From NCBI GenBank assembly GCA_965223165.1, contig CBDCVQ010000010.1, positions 1 to 34,459 of the forward strand: a stretch of 34,459 bases of DNA, written 5' to 3'. The DNA comes from JABDMH01 sp965223165 (lineage in GTDB: Bacteria; Bacteroidota; Bacteroidia; Chitinophagales; Saprospiraceae). The notes under the pieces are model-generated. The model worked only from the letters and a program-made list of their open reading frames with translations, ran no database searches and was not told the origin of the DNA. The translations under genes and the position numbers were made by a program. Positions 24,953-33,193 of the stretch are shown here, piece by piece; positions within the stretch are counted from its first letter, which is position 1; the number at the start of each line of letters is the position of its first letter.

Positions 24953-27496
24953 ATGGCCATACTGGCGGCTGCCATCGCTTGGAGTTGTTCCGATCCGCGG
25001 GCCGCTCCCTTCGGTGTATACTCGCTCGATCCCGATCTAGCCATCGAGCTAATCGCCAGCGACCCCGAGATTGTCACCCCGATAGGACTGGCTGTCGATG
25101 ACGACGATCACCTGTACGTGTTGGAGTCACATACACACTCGCCTCAGCCAGGGTATCAAGGTCTCGGTCACGATGTGATTAAGCGCGGCGGCGATCAGGA
25201 CGGTGACGGCAAACCGGAGAAGTGGATGATCTATGCCGATAGCATCGAAGATGGGATGAATCTCTACTGGGCGGGTGGCAAGTTATATCTCGCTACGAAA
25301 AATAGCATCGAATCCTTTGAAGATCGCGACGACGACGGAACGGCAGACCAACGGACATTGTTACTCCACATGGCCCTACCCGCAGACGTGTACGATCATG
25401 CGGGCATCCTAGGTATTGCCGTGAGCCCGGACGGCTGGATCTATTTCTCGAGAGGTAACACTGGCAGTCAGCATTGGAGAGTTTTGGGGACTGACGGATC
25501 CAGCGTCGAGGGTTATGGAGATGGAGGCAATGTCATGCGCAGTCGACTGGATGGATCAGCGGTGGAAATCGTAGCGACGGGCTTTTGGAACCCATTTGAT
25601 CTAAAGTTCGTGCGAGACGGCCGCCTTTTGCTGACTGACAACGATCCGGATAGCCGTGGGCCCAATCGTCTGATTGAGGTAGTACCCGGCGGTGACTACG
25701 GCTACCAGTCGCGCTATGGCGGGAGTGGCATTCATCCCTTCCTGGCCTGGAATGGTGAATTGCCCGGCACCCTGCCCTATGCGGCACCGCTGGGAGAAGC
25801 CCCGTGCGCCTTGATTGACGCCGGTCAGGCAAACTTTGGCAAAGCGTATGCCCAGAGCATCTTGGCCGCTGTCTGGGAAGAGAACAATATCGTTCGTGTG
25901 GATTTGAAGGCATCAGGATCGTCGGTGACTGGGATGCCCGAGGTGCTCATCCAGGGAGACAGCAGCTTTCATCCGGTCGCCATGGTCACCAACAGCAAGG
26001 GCCAACTTTACGTCACCGATTGGGTAGTACGCCAATATCCGAACCACGGCAAGGGAAGAATCTGGCGCATCCGCACCGGCCAAGAGTATATGTCGACAGA
26101 GAGTAGGCCCCCACAAATCAATCGCTTTGCAGCTGTTCAGGGCGGGTCTGACCAGTGGTTGGAGCGCTTACGGGAGGGAGATCCGTTTGAGCTGGCCTCC
26201 CTTCGAGCGCATCTAGCAGTGGAGGCACCTTCGGAGTTTAGGGAGATGCTGCACGCTTCGGAAGACCCGCACCTGCGGTTGCAAGGCCTGTTGGTGGAGA
26301 GACGCCGGGACGGTGACCTCAATGCCTCGTTGTTGCGGAGATTGTTACGAGACGATCAACCTGGGATCAGGCGGATGGCCTTGATATACATTGCGGAAAA
26401 GAGGAGGATCGATCTGCGTGAAGACCTGCAGTCTGTGTTGGAGGATGGCTATGTGGGTGCCGCACTCATGCAGACCTATCTGGCTACGCTCCGCCATCTG
26501 GATCCGACGTACCTGCGAGCCCTTGATCATCAGCAAGAGCGCCATGCCCGGAATTTGCCCCGAAGGCTGCCGGAGGGATTTCTGACCGCCCTCTTGCAAG
26601 ATGAATCGCTAGAGGAAGTCGTGCGAGCCGCGGCCCTACCTTACCTGCCAGTGGCAGAAAGAGATTCGTCGGTGTTGCTCGACCTGCTCAGGACCGCACA
26701 GCAGCCTGCCTGGCAGGAGGGTTTGATTCACTGTCTCACCGATCTCGGTGGGGAGCAGGTCAAGCAGATTTTCCTGGCCGTCGCCTTGGATACGAGCTAT
26801 GCGGAGTCGGTTCGGGCCACGGCACTGTCGGCGCTGCTGCGCAGCGGTGGTCCATTTTGCCGGCAGCTCTTGCCCTTGCTCAGCGAGCGAAGCGACTTAA
26901 TCGCCTATGTGGCGACCAAGCACCTGACCCGTTGCAGCAGCGATGACCAAATAAGGGCCAGTGTCGAGCAGGCATTAGGCCAGCACCCGTCTAGCGCACA
27001 CCTACAAGCCGTCTGGGACTTTCGACTGGGACTGACGGAGAATCCGGAGAGCGATGATGACTGGTCTTCGGCGGTGGACGGAAGCGGACATGTCGGGCGG
27101 GGCCGGGTGGTCTATCAGTCGCTCGTGGCTCAATGCCAGACCTGTCATCGTATCGATGGGTGGGGTGGGCTTTTCGGACCCGATCTATCAAATATTGGGC
27201 GCAGCAAAAGTCGTGCGCAGATCATCAATTCCATCCTCCGTCCTTCGCTCGAGGTGGCCCCGGAATGGCAGGCCTGGCAGGTTACTGATCGCTACGGGCA
27301 GGTGCATTATGGCAGGCAAATCGACGTATTGCTAGACAAAGTGGAATTGATGAATATTGAAGGGAGATTCGATGTATTTGAGGAACCGAGAACTTTCGGG
27401 GTAGCCGATATTTCACTGATGCCGGATGGCCTGGAGCAGGCCCTGACGGTCGGAGAATTTAGCGATCTGATTAGCTACTTGCAATCACTGCGATAA
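24953..27496 (+). CDS. Second PVC-type dehydrogenase with HEAT-like repeats and C-terminal haem c (lipoprotein)
   Basis: At least 847 residues from the ATG at 24953 (MAILAAAIAWSC, a short lipoprotein-like signal with no basic residue). The frame is open further upstream through the repeat array. A TTG at 24890 would give PRPSSTRNSLLNAITVHI before it, which makes a better signal peptide, so the true start is uncertain. The N-terminal half is a propeller (IELIASDPEIVTPIGLAVDD, GIAVSPDGWIYFSRGNTG, GFWNPFDLKFVRDGRLLLTD, VTDWVVRQYPNHGKGRIWRI) and includes D-Q-D-G-D-G-K. Helical HEAT-like repeats fill about 390-690. A haem c site CQTCH lies at about 728-732, followed by GPDLSNIGRSKSR. Domain order equals that of the paralogue at 3315-6380. 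It probably oxidises a sugar-like substrate in the periplasm. The downstream isomerase-like gene starts 12 bp after its stop. Confidence 0.78.
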   Translation: MAILAAAIAWSCSDPRAAPFGVYSLDPDLAIELIASDPEIVTPIGLAVDDDDHLYVLESHTHSPQPGYQGLGHDVIKRGGDQDGDGKPEKWMIYADSIEDGMNLYWAGGKLYLATKNSIESFEDRDDDGTADQRTLLLHMALPADVYDHAGILGIAVSPDGWIYFSRGNTGSQHWRVLGTDGSSVEGYGDGGNVMRSRLDGSAVEIVATGFWNPFDLKFVRDGRLLLTDNDPDSRGPNRLIEVVPGGDYGYQSRYGGSGIHPFLAWNGELPGTLPYAAPLGEAPCALIDAGQANFGKAYAQSILAAVWEENNIVRVDLKASGSSVTGMPEVLIQGDSSFHPVAMVTNSKGQLYVTDWVVRQYPNHGKGRIWRIRTGQEYMSTESRPPQINRFAAVQGGSDQWLERLREGDPFELASLRAHLAVEAPSEFREMLHASEDPHLRLQGLLVERRRDGDLNASLLRRLLRDDQPGIRRMALIYIAEKRRIDLREDLQSVLEDGYVGAALMQTYLATLRHLDPTYLRALDHQQERHARNLPRRLPEGFLTALLQDESLEEVVRAAALPYLPVAERDSSVLLDLLRTAQQPAWQEGLIHCLTDLGGEQVKQIFLAVALDTSYAESVRATALSALLRSGGPFCRQLLPLLSERSDLIAYVATKHLTRCSSDDQIRASVEQALGQHPSSAHLQAVWDFRLGLTENPESDDDWSSAVDGSGHVGRGRVVYQSLVAQCQTCHRIDGWGGLFGPDLSNIGRSKSRAQIINSILRPSLEVAPEWQAWQVTDRYGQVHYGRQIDVLLDKVELMNIEGRFDVFEEPRTFGVADISLMPDGLEQALTVGEFSDLISYLQSLR

Positions 27497-27508
27497 ATCA
27501 CACCATTG

Positions 27509-28525
27509 ATGAGGACAAAAAATGGAACGAACAGAAGAAAATTTATCCAGCGGGCAGGGGCCGCACTGGCAGGTTTAGGATTGACTGGTGCCGCACACGC
27601 AGAGGTCGGGTCGAAGCAGTCGGAAGCAGGATTCGAAATGGAGATGCCGGACAACCCATTGGTGCTTTTTGACAATTTTCACGTAGGCAATCGACGATCA
27701 TATTCCTGGCGGGCCAAGTTTGCCGCAGCGCAGGCTGCGGGCTTTGATGGATTTGAATTTGCTGTGGTAGACCCACAGTCAGACCGTTGGAAGGAGGCGA
27801 TGGACCTGGTCCCAGGTACCCCCTTTAAGACCTGGGGCTTTCACTGGACCACAAAAGCCGTAGTGGACCGCAACGCGGACGGCATTGCAGGCGAGATCGA
27901 GAAAATCATTGAAAACGTAGCTACGTGTGGCAAACTGTCGATCAAGCCATACTTCACCTTGTCCCTGAGCGGGGTGGACGAACTGGGAGGTCTCACCATT
28001 CATGAGAGAGGCTCCGCCAAGGCACAGCCGCGACATTGGGAGCGTGCCTACCGGATCATCGCAGCCTTTGATCAGGCCTGTGCCGATCATGGGGTGCGAG
28101 GCTCACTGTACCCGCACATTAACTGGATCTGCGATACGCCTCAGTCGATGGTAAAGATTCTGCACGGGGCTAATGCCCGTACGATCGGCCCCGCTTTCTG
28201 CTCACACCACTGGTATGCCAACAAGGCATCGGATGAGCTGGATGACGTCTTGGCTTATCCTGAGATGCAAAGGCTAAACTATGTGGTGCTAACCAATGGA
28301 AGGTTTACGCCGTCCCGCTTTCAGGCGGTGCGCTTTGATGAAGGGCAGATAGATATGGCGTGGTTGCTTGCAAAAATCTACGCCTTCGGCTACCAGGGAC
28401 CGATTTCCTCGCAAGGATGGGCCATCGGCGGAGATCCCTTTGTGGCCTGCAAGCGCTTTGTAGATGGCATCCGGGCGCTGCGCCGTCGCTTCAAGGAGCG
28501 ACCGGAGCTTCATCCACTCCGGTAA
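27509..28525 (+). CDS. Exported sugar phosphate isomerase/epimerase-like (AP-endonuclease-2 fold) protein
   Basis: About 338 residues from the ATG at 27509; a TTG one codon earlier is also in frame. The N-terminus is a Tat-type signal: KNGTNRRKFIQRAG followed by a hydrophobic stretch ending GAAHA. The mature part resembles TIM-barrel xylose-isomerase-like proteins: FAAAQAAGFDGFEFAVVDPQ, TWGFHWTTKAVVDRNADG, ERAYRIIAAFDQACADHG, SLYPHINWICDTP and GYQGPISSQGWAIGGDP. Metal ligands in this fold are typically E, D, H and E; candidate residues are E in GFEFA, H in YPHINW and H in SHHWY, but they were not confirmed. It starts 12 bp after the haem-bearing dehydrogenase and very likely shares its transcript. 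A role on the oxidised sugar is inferred from that pairing only. Confidence 0.72.
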   Translation: MRTKNGTNRRKFIQRAGAALAGLGLTGAAHAEVGSKQSEAGFEMEMPDNPLVLFDNFHVGNRRSYSWRAKFAAAQAAGFDGFEFAVVDPQSDRWKEAMDLVPGTPFKTWGFHWTTKAVVDRNADGIAGEIEKIIENVATCGKLSIKPYFTLSLSGVDELGGLTIHERGSAKAQPRHWERAYRIIAAFDQACADHGVRGSLYPHINWICDTPQSMVKILHGANARTIGPAFCSHHWYANKASDELDDVLAYPEMQRLNYVVLTNGRFTPSRFQAVRFDEGQIDMAWLLAKIYAFGYQGPISSQGWAIGGDPFVACKRFVDGIRALRRRFKERPELHPLR

Positions 28526-28759
28526 TAGCCCTGAACCCATCCGCACCAGCTGGATCAGCCCACCTTGGTCTCCAGGCCCGACGATTGTCACACGCCAAGG
28601 TGGCACAGGTCGGTGCAGCTGCCATGGCCCTATGCTTTTCGACTAGCGCAGTGAGCGTTTCCCATCCCGCATTTGACGGCGTCCACACCCTGAATTGACT
28701 AACTTTTGAAGATAGCTGCAACCTTTACCCGACACCTGTCGTACTGTCCATAGAAGCGA

Positions 28760-29305
28760 ATGAAACGAAAGCTCCGCAAGCACCAAACTGACGAACAACT
28801 CATGCTCCGGGTAAAGGAGGGAGAGTTGGACCAACTGGGTGTACTCTTTGAGAAGTTTCACCCCAAGGTATATGACTACTTCTTGCGGATGACCAGAGAT
28901 GCATCGCTCAGCAGCGATCTGGTGCAGAGCACCTTCGAGCGAGTGCTCAAGGGTAAGCATACCTACAAGGTCGAATACCCGTTCGTCGGATGGATCTTTC
29001 GAATCGCAAAAAACGTACTAATGGACCAGTATCGGAGAAACAAGATTAAGACCTCTGATAACCTGCAAGATTATCAGGCTAGCTACGAACTGGATGAAGC
29101 AAAACTCGAAAAGACCGATCTGGAGAGAGCATTGGACCGCATCAAGCCGGAGTTTAAGGAGGTGCTCTTGCTCACCAGATACGAAGACTTAAAGTACCAA
29201 GAGGTGGCAGAGATCATCGGTGTCTCCGAGACAGGCGTCAAGACCCGCGTACACCGGGCCATAAAACAACTGAGGCAAGAATATTTAAAAGTGACATCCC
29301 TATGA
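28760..29305 (+). CDS. ECF-type RNA polymerase sigma factor
   Basis: A 181-residue protein with the two domains of extracytoplasmic-function sigma factors. Region 2 lies at about 12-95: TDEQLMLRVKEGELDQLGVLF, then DLVQSTFERVLKGK and FVGWIFRIAKNVLMDQYRRNK, which carry the core-binding and -10 recognition elements. Region 4 lies at about 120-178: ERALDRIKPEFKEVLLL, YEDLKYQEVAEIIGVSETGV and KTRVHRAIKQLRQ, the helix-turn-helix for -35 recognition. It directs transcription of a regulon that probably includes its own operon. It overlaps the next gene by four bases (ATGA at 29302-29305), so the two are translationally coupled, as is usual for a sigma factor and its regulator. Confidence 0.9.
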   Translation: MKRKLRKHQTDEQLMLRVKEGELDQLGVLFEKFHPKVYDYFLRMTRDASLSSDLVQSTFERVLKGKHTYKVEYPFVGWIFRIAKNVLMDQYRRNKIKTSDNLQDYQASYELDEAKLEKTDLERALDRIKPEFKEVLLLTRYEDLKYQEVAEIIGVSETGVKTRVHRAIKQLRQEYLKVTSL

Positions 29306-30054
29306 AGGATTCAAATAAGGAGTACGATATCATAAAACTGGTCATGGGGCATCTTGATGATCGCCGGGCCGCACAGCTTAGACAAGCGCTGAGGTCCGAC
29401 ATCGAGCTGAGAGATATGCATGATCAATATGATGCTTTGACAGACGATGTCGAGCGCCTGCCACTATCCGAGGTGCCGGCAGAGGTCCCGGCACGCTTTG
29501 AGCAGTGGTTGCGCAGTCAGGTAGAAGCGGATCAACGGCATGCTCGCAGACCCTGGACCCTGGTGCGCCTGGCGAAGTACGGTGTAGCCGCCTCGGTGCT
29601 GGTCTTGGCGGGTTGGTTCTTGGGCACCTACTTTGGTAGCGATCACCGTGATGCACTGGTGCAGGAGGGGTCGAAGGCGGCATTAATGCAGTTGATCAGT
29701 ACCGAAAGCCCGACCAATCGAATAAAGGGCATCAACGAGTCCTACGCCATCAAGAAGATGGATCGAGAGGTGGGAGAAGCGCTCATCAAACTATTGATCA
29801 ATGATGAGAGTATCAATGTTCGCTTGGCGGCGGTGGATGCGATGCGGCAACACTCAGGAGAAAGGCGCATCAAGGATGGATTGTTGCGCGCACTGGAGAG
29901 TGAGCAACAACCGATCGTGCAGATCAGCATCATTAATGCCCTCGTCGGCATGGATGAGACCCGTGCCAAAGCCACACTGGAAAATTTAATCGAAAAGGAG
30001 GATACACCTGATTTTGTGAAGGATGAAGCCAGATTGGGTCTGACCCGCCTTTGA
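29302..30054 (+). CDS. Membrane HEAT-repeat protein, putative anti-sigma factor
   Basis: A 250-residue protein coupled to the sigma gene by a four-base overlap. Residues 1-88 are cytoplasmic-looking and helical (DIIKLVMGHLDDRRAAQLRQ); this region could bind the sigma factor, although no H-x3-C-x2-C zinc motif is present. A single membrane segment follows at about 93-111 (GVAASVLVLAGWFLGTYFG). The outer part, about 120-250, holds HEAT-like repeats: ALIKLLINDESINVRLAAVDAM, GLLRALESEQQPIVQISIINAL and TLENLIEKEDTPDFVKDEARLGL. The architecture suggests a transmembrane sensor in which the periplasmic HEAT part receives a signal. The sigma-regulator role is inferred from position and topology; no anti-sigma activity is shown by the sequence. 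Confidence 0.7.
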   Translation: MKDSNKEYDIIKLVMGHLDDRRAAQLRQALRSDIELRDMHDQYDALTDDVERLPLSEVPAEVPARFEQWLRSQVEADQRHARRPWTLVRLAKYGVAASVLVLAGWFLGTYFGSDHRDALVQEGSKAALMQLISTESPTNRIKGINESYAIKKMDREVGEALIKLLINDESINVRLAAVDAMRQHSGERRIKDGLLRALESEQQPIVQISIINALVGMDETRAKATLENLIEKEDTPDFVKDEARLGLTRL

Positions 30055-30130
30055 CAGCGACCTGGAATGCGATCCAGGCATATGTGATAATTATCGGATA
30101 ACAGAAACCAACTTAAAATATTCAAAAACA

Positions 30131-30910
30131 ATGTCAACTATGAAAAATGTACTAAAAATTATGGTGTTTGCCTTCGCTGCTGTGTCGACTGTCATGGCAC
30201 AGGACCATACGATTGCCATGTCGTCGGGCAAACTGAGTATCGAAGAAGTGGCAAAAGTGACGATCGAAGGACATGCCGGTGCGAATGTTATTATTTCGCG
30301 CGAAGGCGACTCGCACGAATTGCCTGAACGAGCCAAGGGATTAAAAATGCTATCCGCCAGCGGCCTGACAGACAACACGGGACTGGGCTTGAATGTGCAG
30401 AAGGATGGCGATGTGACCCGGGTCAAGCGGGTAGGTAATAAGACCGGCAAGCGTTACATCATCAAAGTGCCTAGGTCCGTAAGTGTGTTTTACGAACACT
30501 CCCATCATGACGGTGGCAAGCTGATGGTCACCGATCTGGAAAGCGAATTGGAGGTTTCCGTCAACTACAATTCAGTGCACTTGGAAAATGTGAGTGGCCC
30601 TATGGCAGTCAACACGGTGTATGGATCCATCGACGCTATTTTCTCTAGTGTTAATCAGAATAATTCCATCACGCTATATTCCGTCTATAGTCACGTCGAC
30701 GTATCCGTGCCCACGAATGCCAAGGCCAATTTTCAGCTTTCCACCACCTACGGCGATATGTTCTCCGATTTGGATCTGGACTTTGGTACATCGGAAGACG
30801 ATATGAAGAAATTAAATGCCAATAATATGGTGGGAAAATTAAATGGTGGTGGTGTTGACTTTGTCATAAAGTCCAGCTACAGCGATATTTTCCTCCGCAA
30901 TAAATCTTAG
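30131..30910 (+). CDS. DUF4097-like exported beta-strand-repeat protein (first paralogue)
   Basis: A 259-residue protein with a signal peptide (MKNVLKIMVFAFAAVSTVMAQ from residue 4; the ATG at 30140 is an alternative start). The mature protein has the repeated short beta-strands of the DUF4097/adhesin-like families: GKLMVTDLESELEVSVNYNSVHLENVSG is followed by AVNTVYGSIDAIFSS, ITLYSVYSHVDVSVP and FQLSTTYGDMFSDLDLDF. It ends LNGGGVDFVIKSSYSDIFLRNK. Each rung has a Y-G/S-D-I/V turn, as in a short beta-solenoid. It lies 76 bp after the HEAT protein and three bases before its paralogue. A structural or ligand-binding role in the envelope is likely; the true function of the family is not established. 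Confidence 0.72.
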   Translation: MSTMKNVLKIMVFAFAAVSTVMAQDHTIAMSSGKLSIEEVAKVTIEGHAGANVIISREGDSHELPERAKGLKMLSASGLTDNTGLGLNVQKDGDVTRVKRVGNKTGKRYIIKVPRSVSVFYEHSHHDGGKLMVTDLESELEVSVNYNSVHLENVSGPMAVNTVYGSIDAIFSSVNQNNSITLYSVYSHVDVSVPTNAKANFQLSTTYGDMFSDLDLDFGTSEDDMKKLNANNMVGKLNGGGVDFVIKSSYSDIFLRNKS

Positions 30911-30913
30911 GAG

Positions 30914-31732
30914 ATGGCACGCATGATAATGTCCGCCACCTGGGTGGTGCTTTGGGCTGTCGCCGGGCTGGCACAGTCTCAAGTGCTCGAGGTGCGATCG
31001 CTCAGCGGCATCAACCAAATCACTTTGGACCATCAATGGGCAGATGTCGTCTACAAAAACTGGGATCGGAATGAGATCAAAGTAGAAGGCACCGTGTCCA
31101 TCAGTGAGGGCGAAAGCGACGATGCATTTGACCTGCAGATGGAGGTGGCAGATGGTGAGCTAACGGTGACAAGCGATGTCAACGACGTCGATAAGTTGCC
31201 AAAATTTTTGACGGTCAGAAAAGGGGATGAGGTCTTTTATTTTCGATTGGAAGATGGGGAGGACCCAGACTGGAGCACGGTCAAGGAGACGATCGGCGAG
31301 GATGTGATCAAGAGCACATCCTATAGCACACTGATCGACATCACCTTGGTGATTCATGTGCCCGATCGCGTGCCCCTCGAAATCGAGTGCACGTACGGCG
31401 ACCTAACCATCACCAATTGTGGCAACGCCATATGGGCCAAGAATACCTACGGTCATGTCATCGCCAGTCTGCCAAACCGCACCCTTCCGGCAGACTGCAA
31501 ACTGACGTCGACCTATAGTTTTGTCGATGTGAGTGTGCTGCAGGAGGCGACGATGGATATTTCCCTTCACACAAACTATGGTGAGATTTTTTCCAATGTC
31601 GACTTCACCTATGACGGAGCGGAGAGCTTTGAGAAGAATTTCAACAGCAAAATTGCCGGCTCACTCAACGGCGGAGGCAGGCACCTATCGCTGAAGGCTA
31701 CCTACAGCAACATATACCTCCGCAAGATCTGA
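30914..31732 (+). CDS. DUF4097-like exported beta-strand-repeat protein (second paralogue)
   Basis: A 272-residue protein starting three bases after the stop of the previous gene. It has a signal peptide (MARMIMSATWVVLWAVAGLAQSQ). The closing part aligns with its neighbour motif by motif: ISLHTNYGEIFSNVDFTYD matches FQLSTTYGDMFSDLDLDF, and SLNGGGRHLSLKATYSNIYLRK matches KLNGGGVDFVIKSSYSDIFLRN. The N-terminal half (VLEVRSLSGINQITLDHQWADVVYKNW) differs and contains an acidic insert around VRKGDEVFYFRLEDGEDPD. The two genes arose by duplication and probably act together. A strong terminator follows, closing a four-gene unit with the sigma factor and HEAT protein. Confidence 0.72.
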   Translation: MARMIMSATWVVLWAVAGLAQSQVLEVRSLSGINQITLDHQWADVVYKNWDRNEIKVEGTVSISEGESDDAFDLQMEVADGELTVTSDVNDVDKLPKFLTVRKGDEVFYFRLEDGEDPDWSTVKETIGEDVIKSTSYSTLIDITLVIHVPDRVPLEIECTYGDLTITNCGNAIWAKNTYGHVIASLPNRTLPADCKLTSTYSFVDVSVLQEATMDISLHTNYGEIFSNVDFTYDGAESFEKNFNSKIAGSLNGGGRHLSLKATYSNIYLRKI

Positions 31733-31778
31733 GGTCAAAGCTGACGCAAGCATAGATAGATATTGATTGGAAGTTGAA

Positions 31779-31809
31779 TCAAGGTCGGGAATTATCTCGA
31801 CCTTTTTTC
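31779..31809 (+). terminator. Rho-independent terminator closing the sigma/HEAT/DUF4097 operon
   Basis: AAGGTCG at 31781-31787 pairs perfectly with CGACCTT at 31798-31804, followed by a run of T residues. It starts about 48 bases after the stop codon. Confidence 0.85.
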
Positions 31810-31884
31810 TATAGGTGTGCGGTGGATCTAGGATGACCACGCAACCTTGGCGCTCGTCACCTTTGATGCAGGTCATCATCGCGC

Positions 31885-32170
31885 AACTCAACAATTAAAC
31901 AATTAAGCCATTCCACACTCTTCACCGGACAATGCCCTGCGGCCTTTGCGAACACTTTGCGTCCTTTGCGGTGATACTGCGAGAATGGCAGGTCAGTTTA
32001 GCTGAAAGAGCCAACTCAACAACTAAACAACCAACCCATTCCACCGTCATCACCGTACAATGCCCTGCGTCCTTCGCGAACTCTTTGCGTCCTTTGCGGT
32101 GATACTGCGAGAATGGCAGGTCAGTCTAAGAGAGCCAACTCAACAATTAAACAATTAATCAATTCCACAG
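31885..32170. repeat. Intergenic direct repeat of about 126 bp, 2.3 copies
   Basis: Copies begin with AACTCAACAATTAAAC at 31885, 32013 (with one change) and 32137 (partial), spaced 128 and 124 bp. Each full copy contains ACAATGCCCTGCG, CTTTGCGTCCTTTGCGGTGA and TACTGCGAGAATGGCAGG. The match between the two full copies is high, with small indels. No coding potential is seen. CTTTGCG-rich words of this sort occur as dispersed intergenic elements in many bacteria. A shortened start of the same element is at 20646. Confidence 0.85.
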
Positions 32171-32254
32171 GCTTCCCATGCAATGATCTCCACGCCTCCA
32201 CGTGAGATCCACGAAGGAGCGCCGATTTTTCTATCTTCTGCCAAATGCTAGCAC

Positions 32255-33007
32255 GTGCGATTTAACGACAAGTCAATTTTAATAACCGGTGCTGCCGGGG
32301 GCATAGGCCGGGCCGCAGCCGTCCTCATGGCTGGGGAAGGGGGCAAGATACTCGTGGCAGACATAGACGAGGTGGGAGGGGAGGAGACGGTATCCATCAT
32401 CCGGACAGCGGGAGGGCAAGCGTATTTTGTACCGACGGACGTCACCAAAAAAGCAGCGCTAGAGCGAGCGGTAGTTGAGGCCGTGGATCGGCACGGCGGC
32501 TTGGATGTAGCCGTAAACAACGCCGGGGTCGGTGGAGATCTGGCCCGCACCCACCAGTACAAGCGATCGACCTATGACCGGGTGATTGCCGTCAATCAGA
32601 CAGCGGTCTTCGAGGGCATGCAGGTGCAACTGGAAGCCATGTTGCCAGCCGGATGTGGGGTGATCGTCAATGTGGCATCGATGGCCGGTCTAATGGCACA
32701 ACCCAAGACCAGCGCCTACGTAGCCAGCAAGCATGCGGTGATTGGACTCACCAAAACCGCCGCCCGAGAATATGCCAAGTACGGGATTCGCATCAACGCC
32801 GTTTGCCCGGTGTACACACAGACGCAGATGGTGGATGAGCTATTTGGCAAAGCCCCCGGCCTGGACAAGATGCTGCAGGCCCAGATCCCGATGAAGCGCT
32901 ATGCCCGCCCGGAAGAAATCGCCGAAGCCATCGCCTGGCTGGCCAGTGACCAGTCCTCCTTTGCCACCGGCCTCTGCCTGCCCATGGACGGCGGACTGAG
33001 CGCCTAA
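32255..33007 (+). CDS. Short-chain dehydrogenase/reductase (SDR)
   Basis: A 250-residue cytosolic protein starting at GTG; the nearest ATG upstream (32245) is out of frame and soon stopped. The nucleotide-binding motif TGAAGGIGRAAA lies near the N-terminus at about 11-22, followed by NNAGVGG in the 80s. The active site is the classical S-Y-K set: serine in NVASMAGLM and Y-V-A-S-K in TSAYVASKHAV, both at about 140-160. The C-terminus has the usual FATGLCLPMDGGLSA ending. Length and motifs are those of classical NAD(P)(H)-dependent SDR enzymes that oxidise or reduce sugars, sterols or other alcohols; the substrate cannot be told. It stands alone after the repeat stretch and is convergent with the response regulator gene. 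Confidence 0.9.
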   Translation: MRFNDKSILITGAAGGIGRAAAVLMAGEGGKILVADIDEVGGEETVSIIRTAGGQAYFVPTDVTKKAALERAVVEAVDRHGGLDVAVNNAGVGGDLARTHQYKRSTYDRVIAVNQTAVFEGMQVQLEAMLPAGCGVIVNVASMAGLMAQPKTSAYVASKHAVIGLTKTAAREYAKYGIRINAVCPVYTQTQMVDELFGKAPGLDKMLQAQIPMKRYARPEEIAEAIAWLASDQSSFATGLCLPMDGGLSA

Positions 33008-33061
33008 GCTCCAATCCGACCAAGTTTGTCCACAAGGCGAAGCCCCTGCGGCCGAAAATTA

Positions 33062-33193
33062 CTCACTGAAAAATTGTTCATTGTTCACTGAAAAATTGCT
33101 CACTGAAGAATTGCTCACTGAAAAATTGCTCACTGAAAAATTGCTCATTGTTCATTGAAAAATTGCTCACTGCTCATTGAAAACTGTTCACTG
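33062..33193. repeat. Simple-repeat array of CTCACTGAAAAATTG units
   Basis: About 132 bp built from the 15-base unit CTCACTGAAAAATTG and 7-base variants TTCATTG/CTCATTG. It lies between two convergent genes and overlaps the stop codon of the response regulator gene at 33188-33190, which is supplied by the repeat word itself (TTCACTG read on the other strand). The unit shares CATTGAAA...TTG with the array at 24593-24893. Confidence 0.88.

Noticed and set aside
24673..25077. Minus-strand asparagine-rich frame (N-D-N-F repeats)
   Set aside because: It is produced by reading the simple-repeat array backwards and runs into the antisense of the dehydrogenase gene.
28672..28708. TTTG and TAACTTTTG as a promoter for the sigma gene
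   Set aside because: The spacing (24 bases) is longer than the usual 19-21 and the -7 word has an extra base, so it does not meet the consensus.
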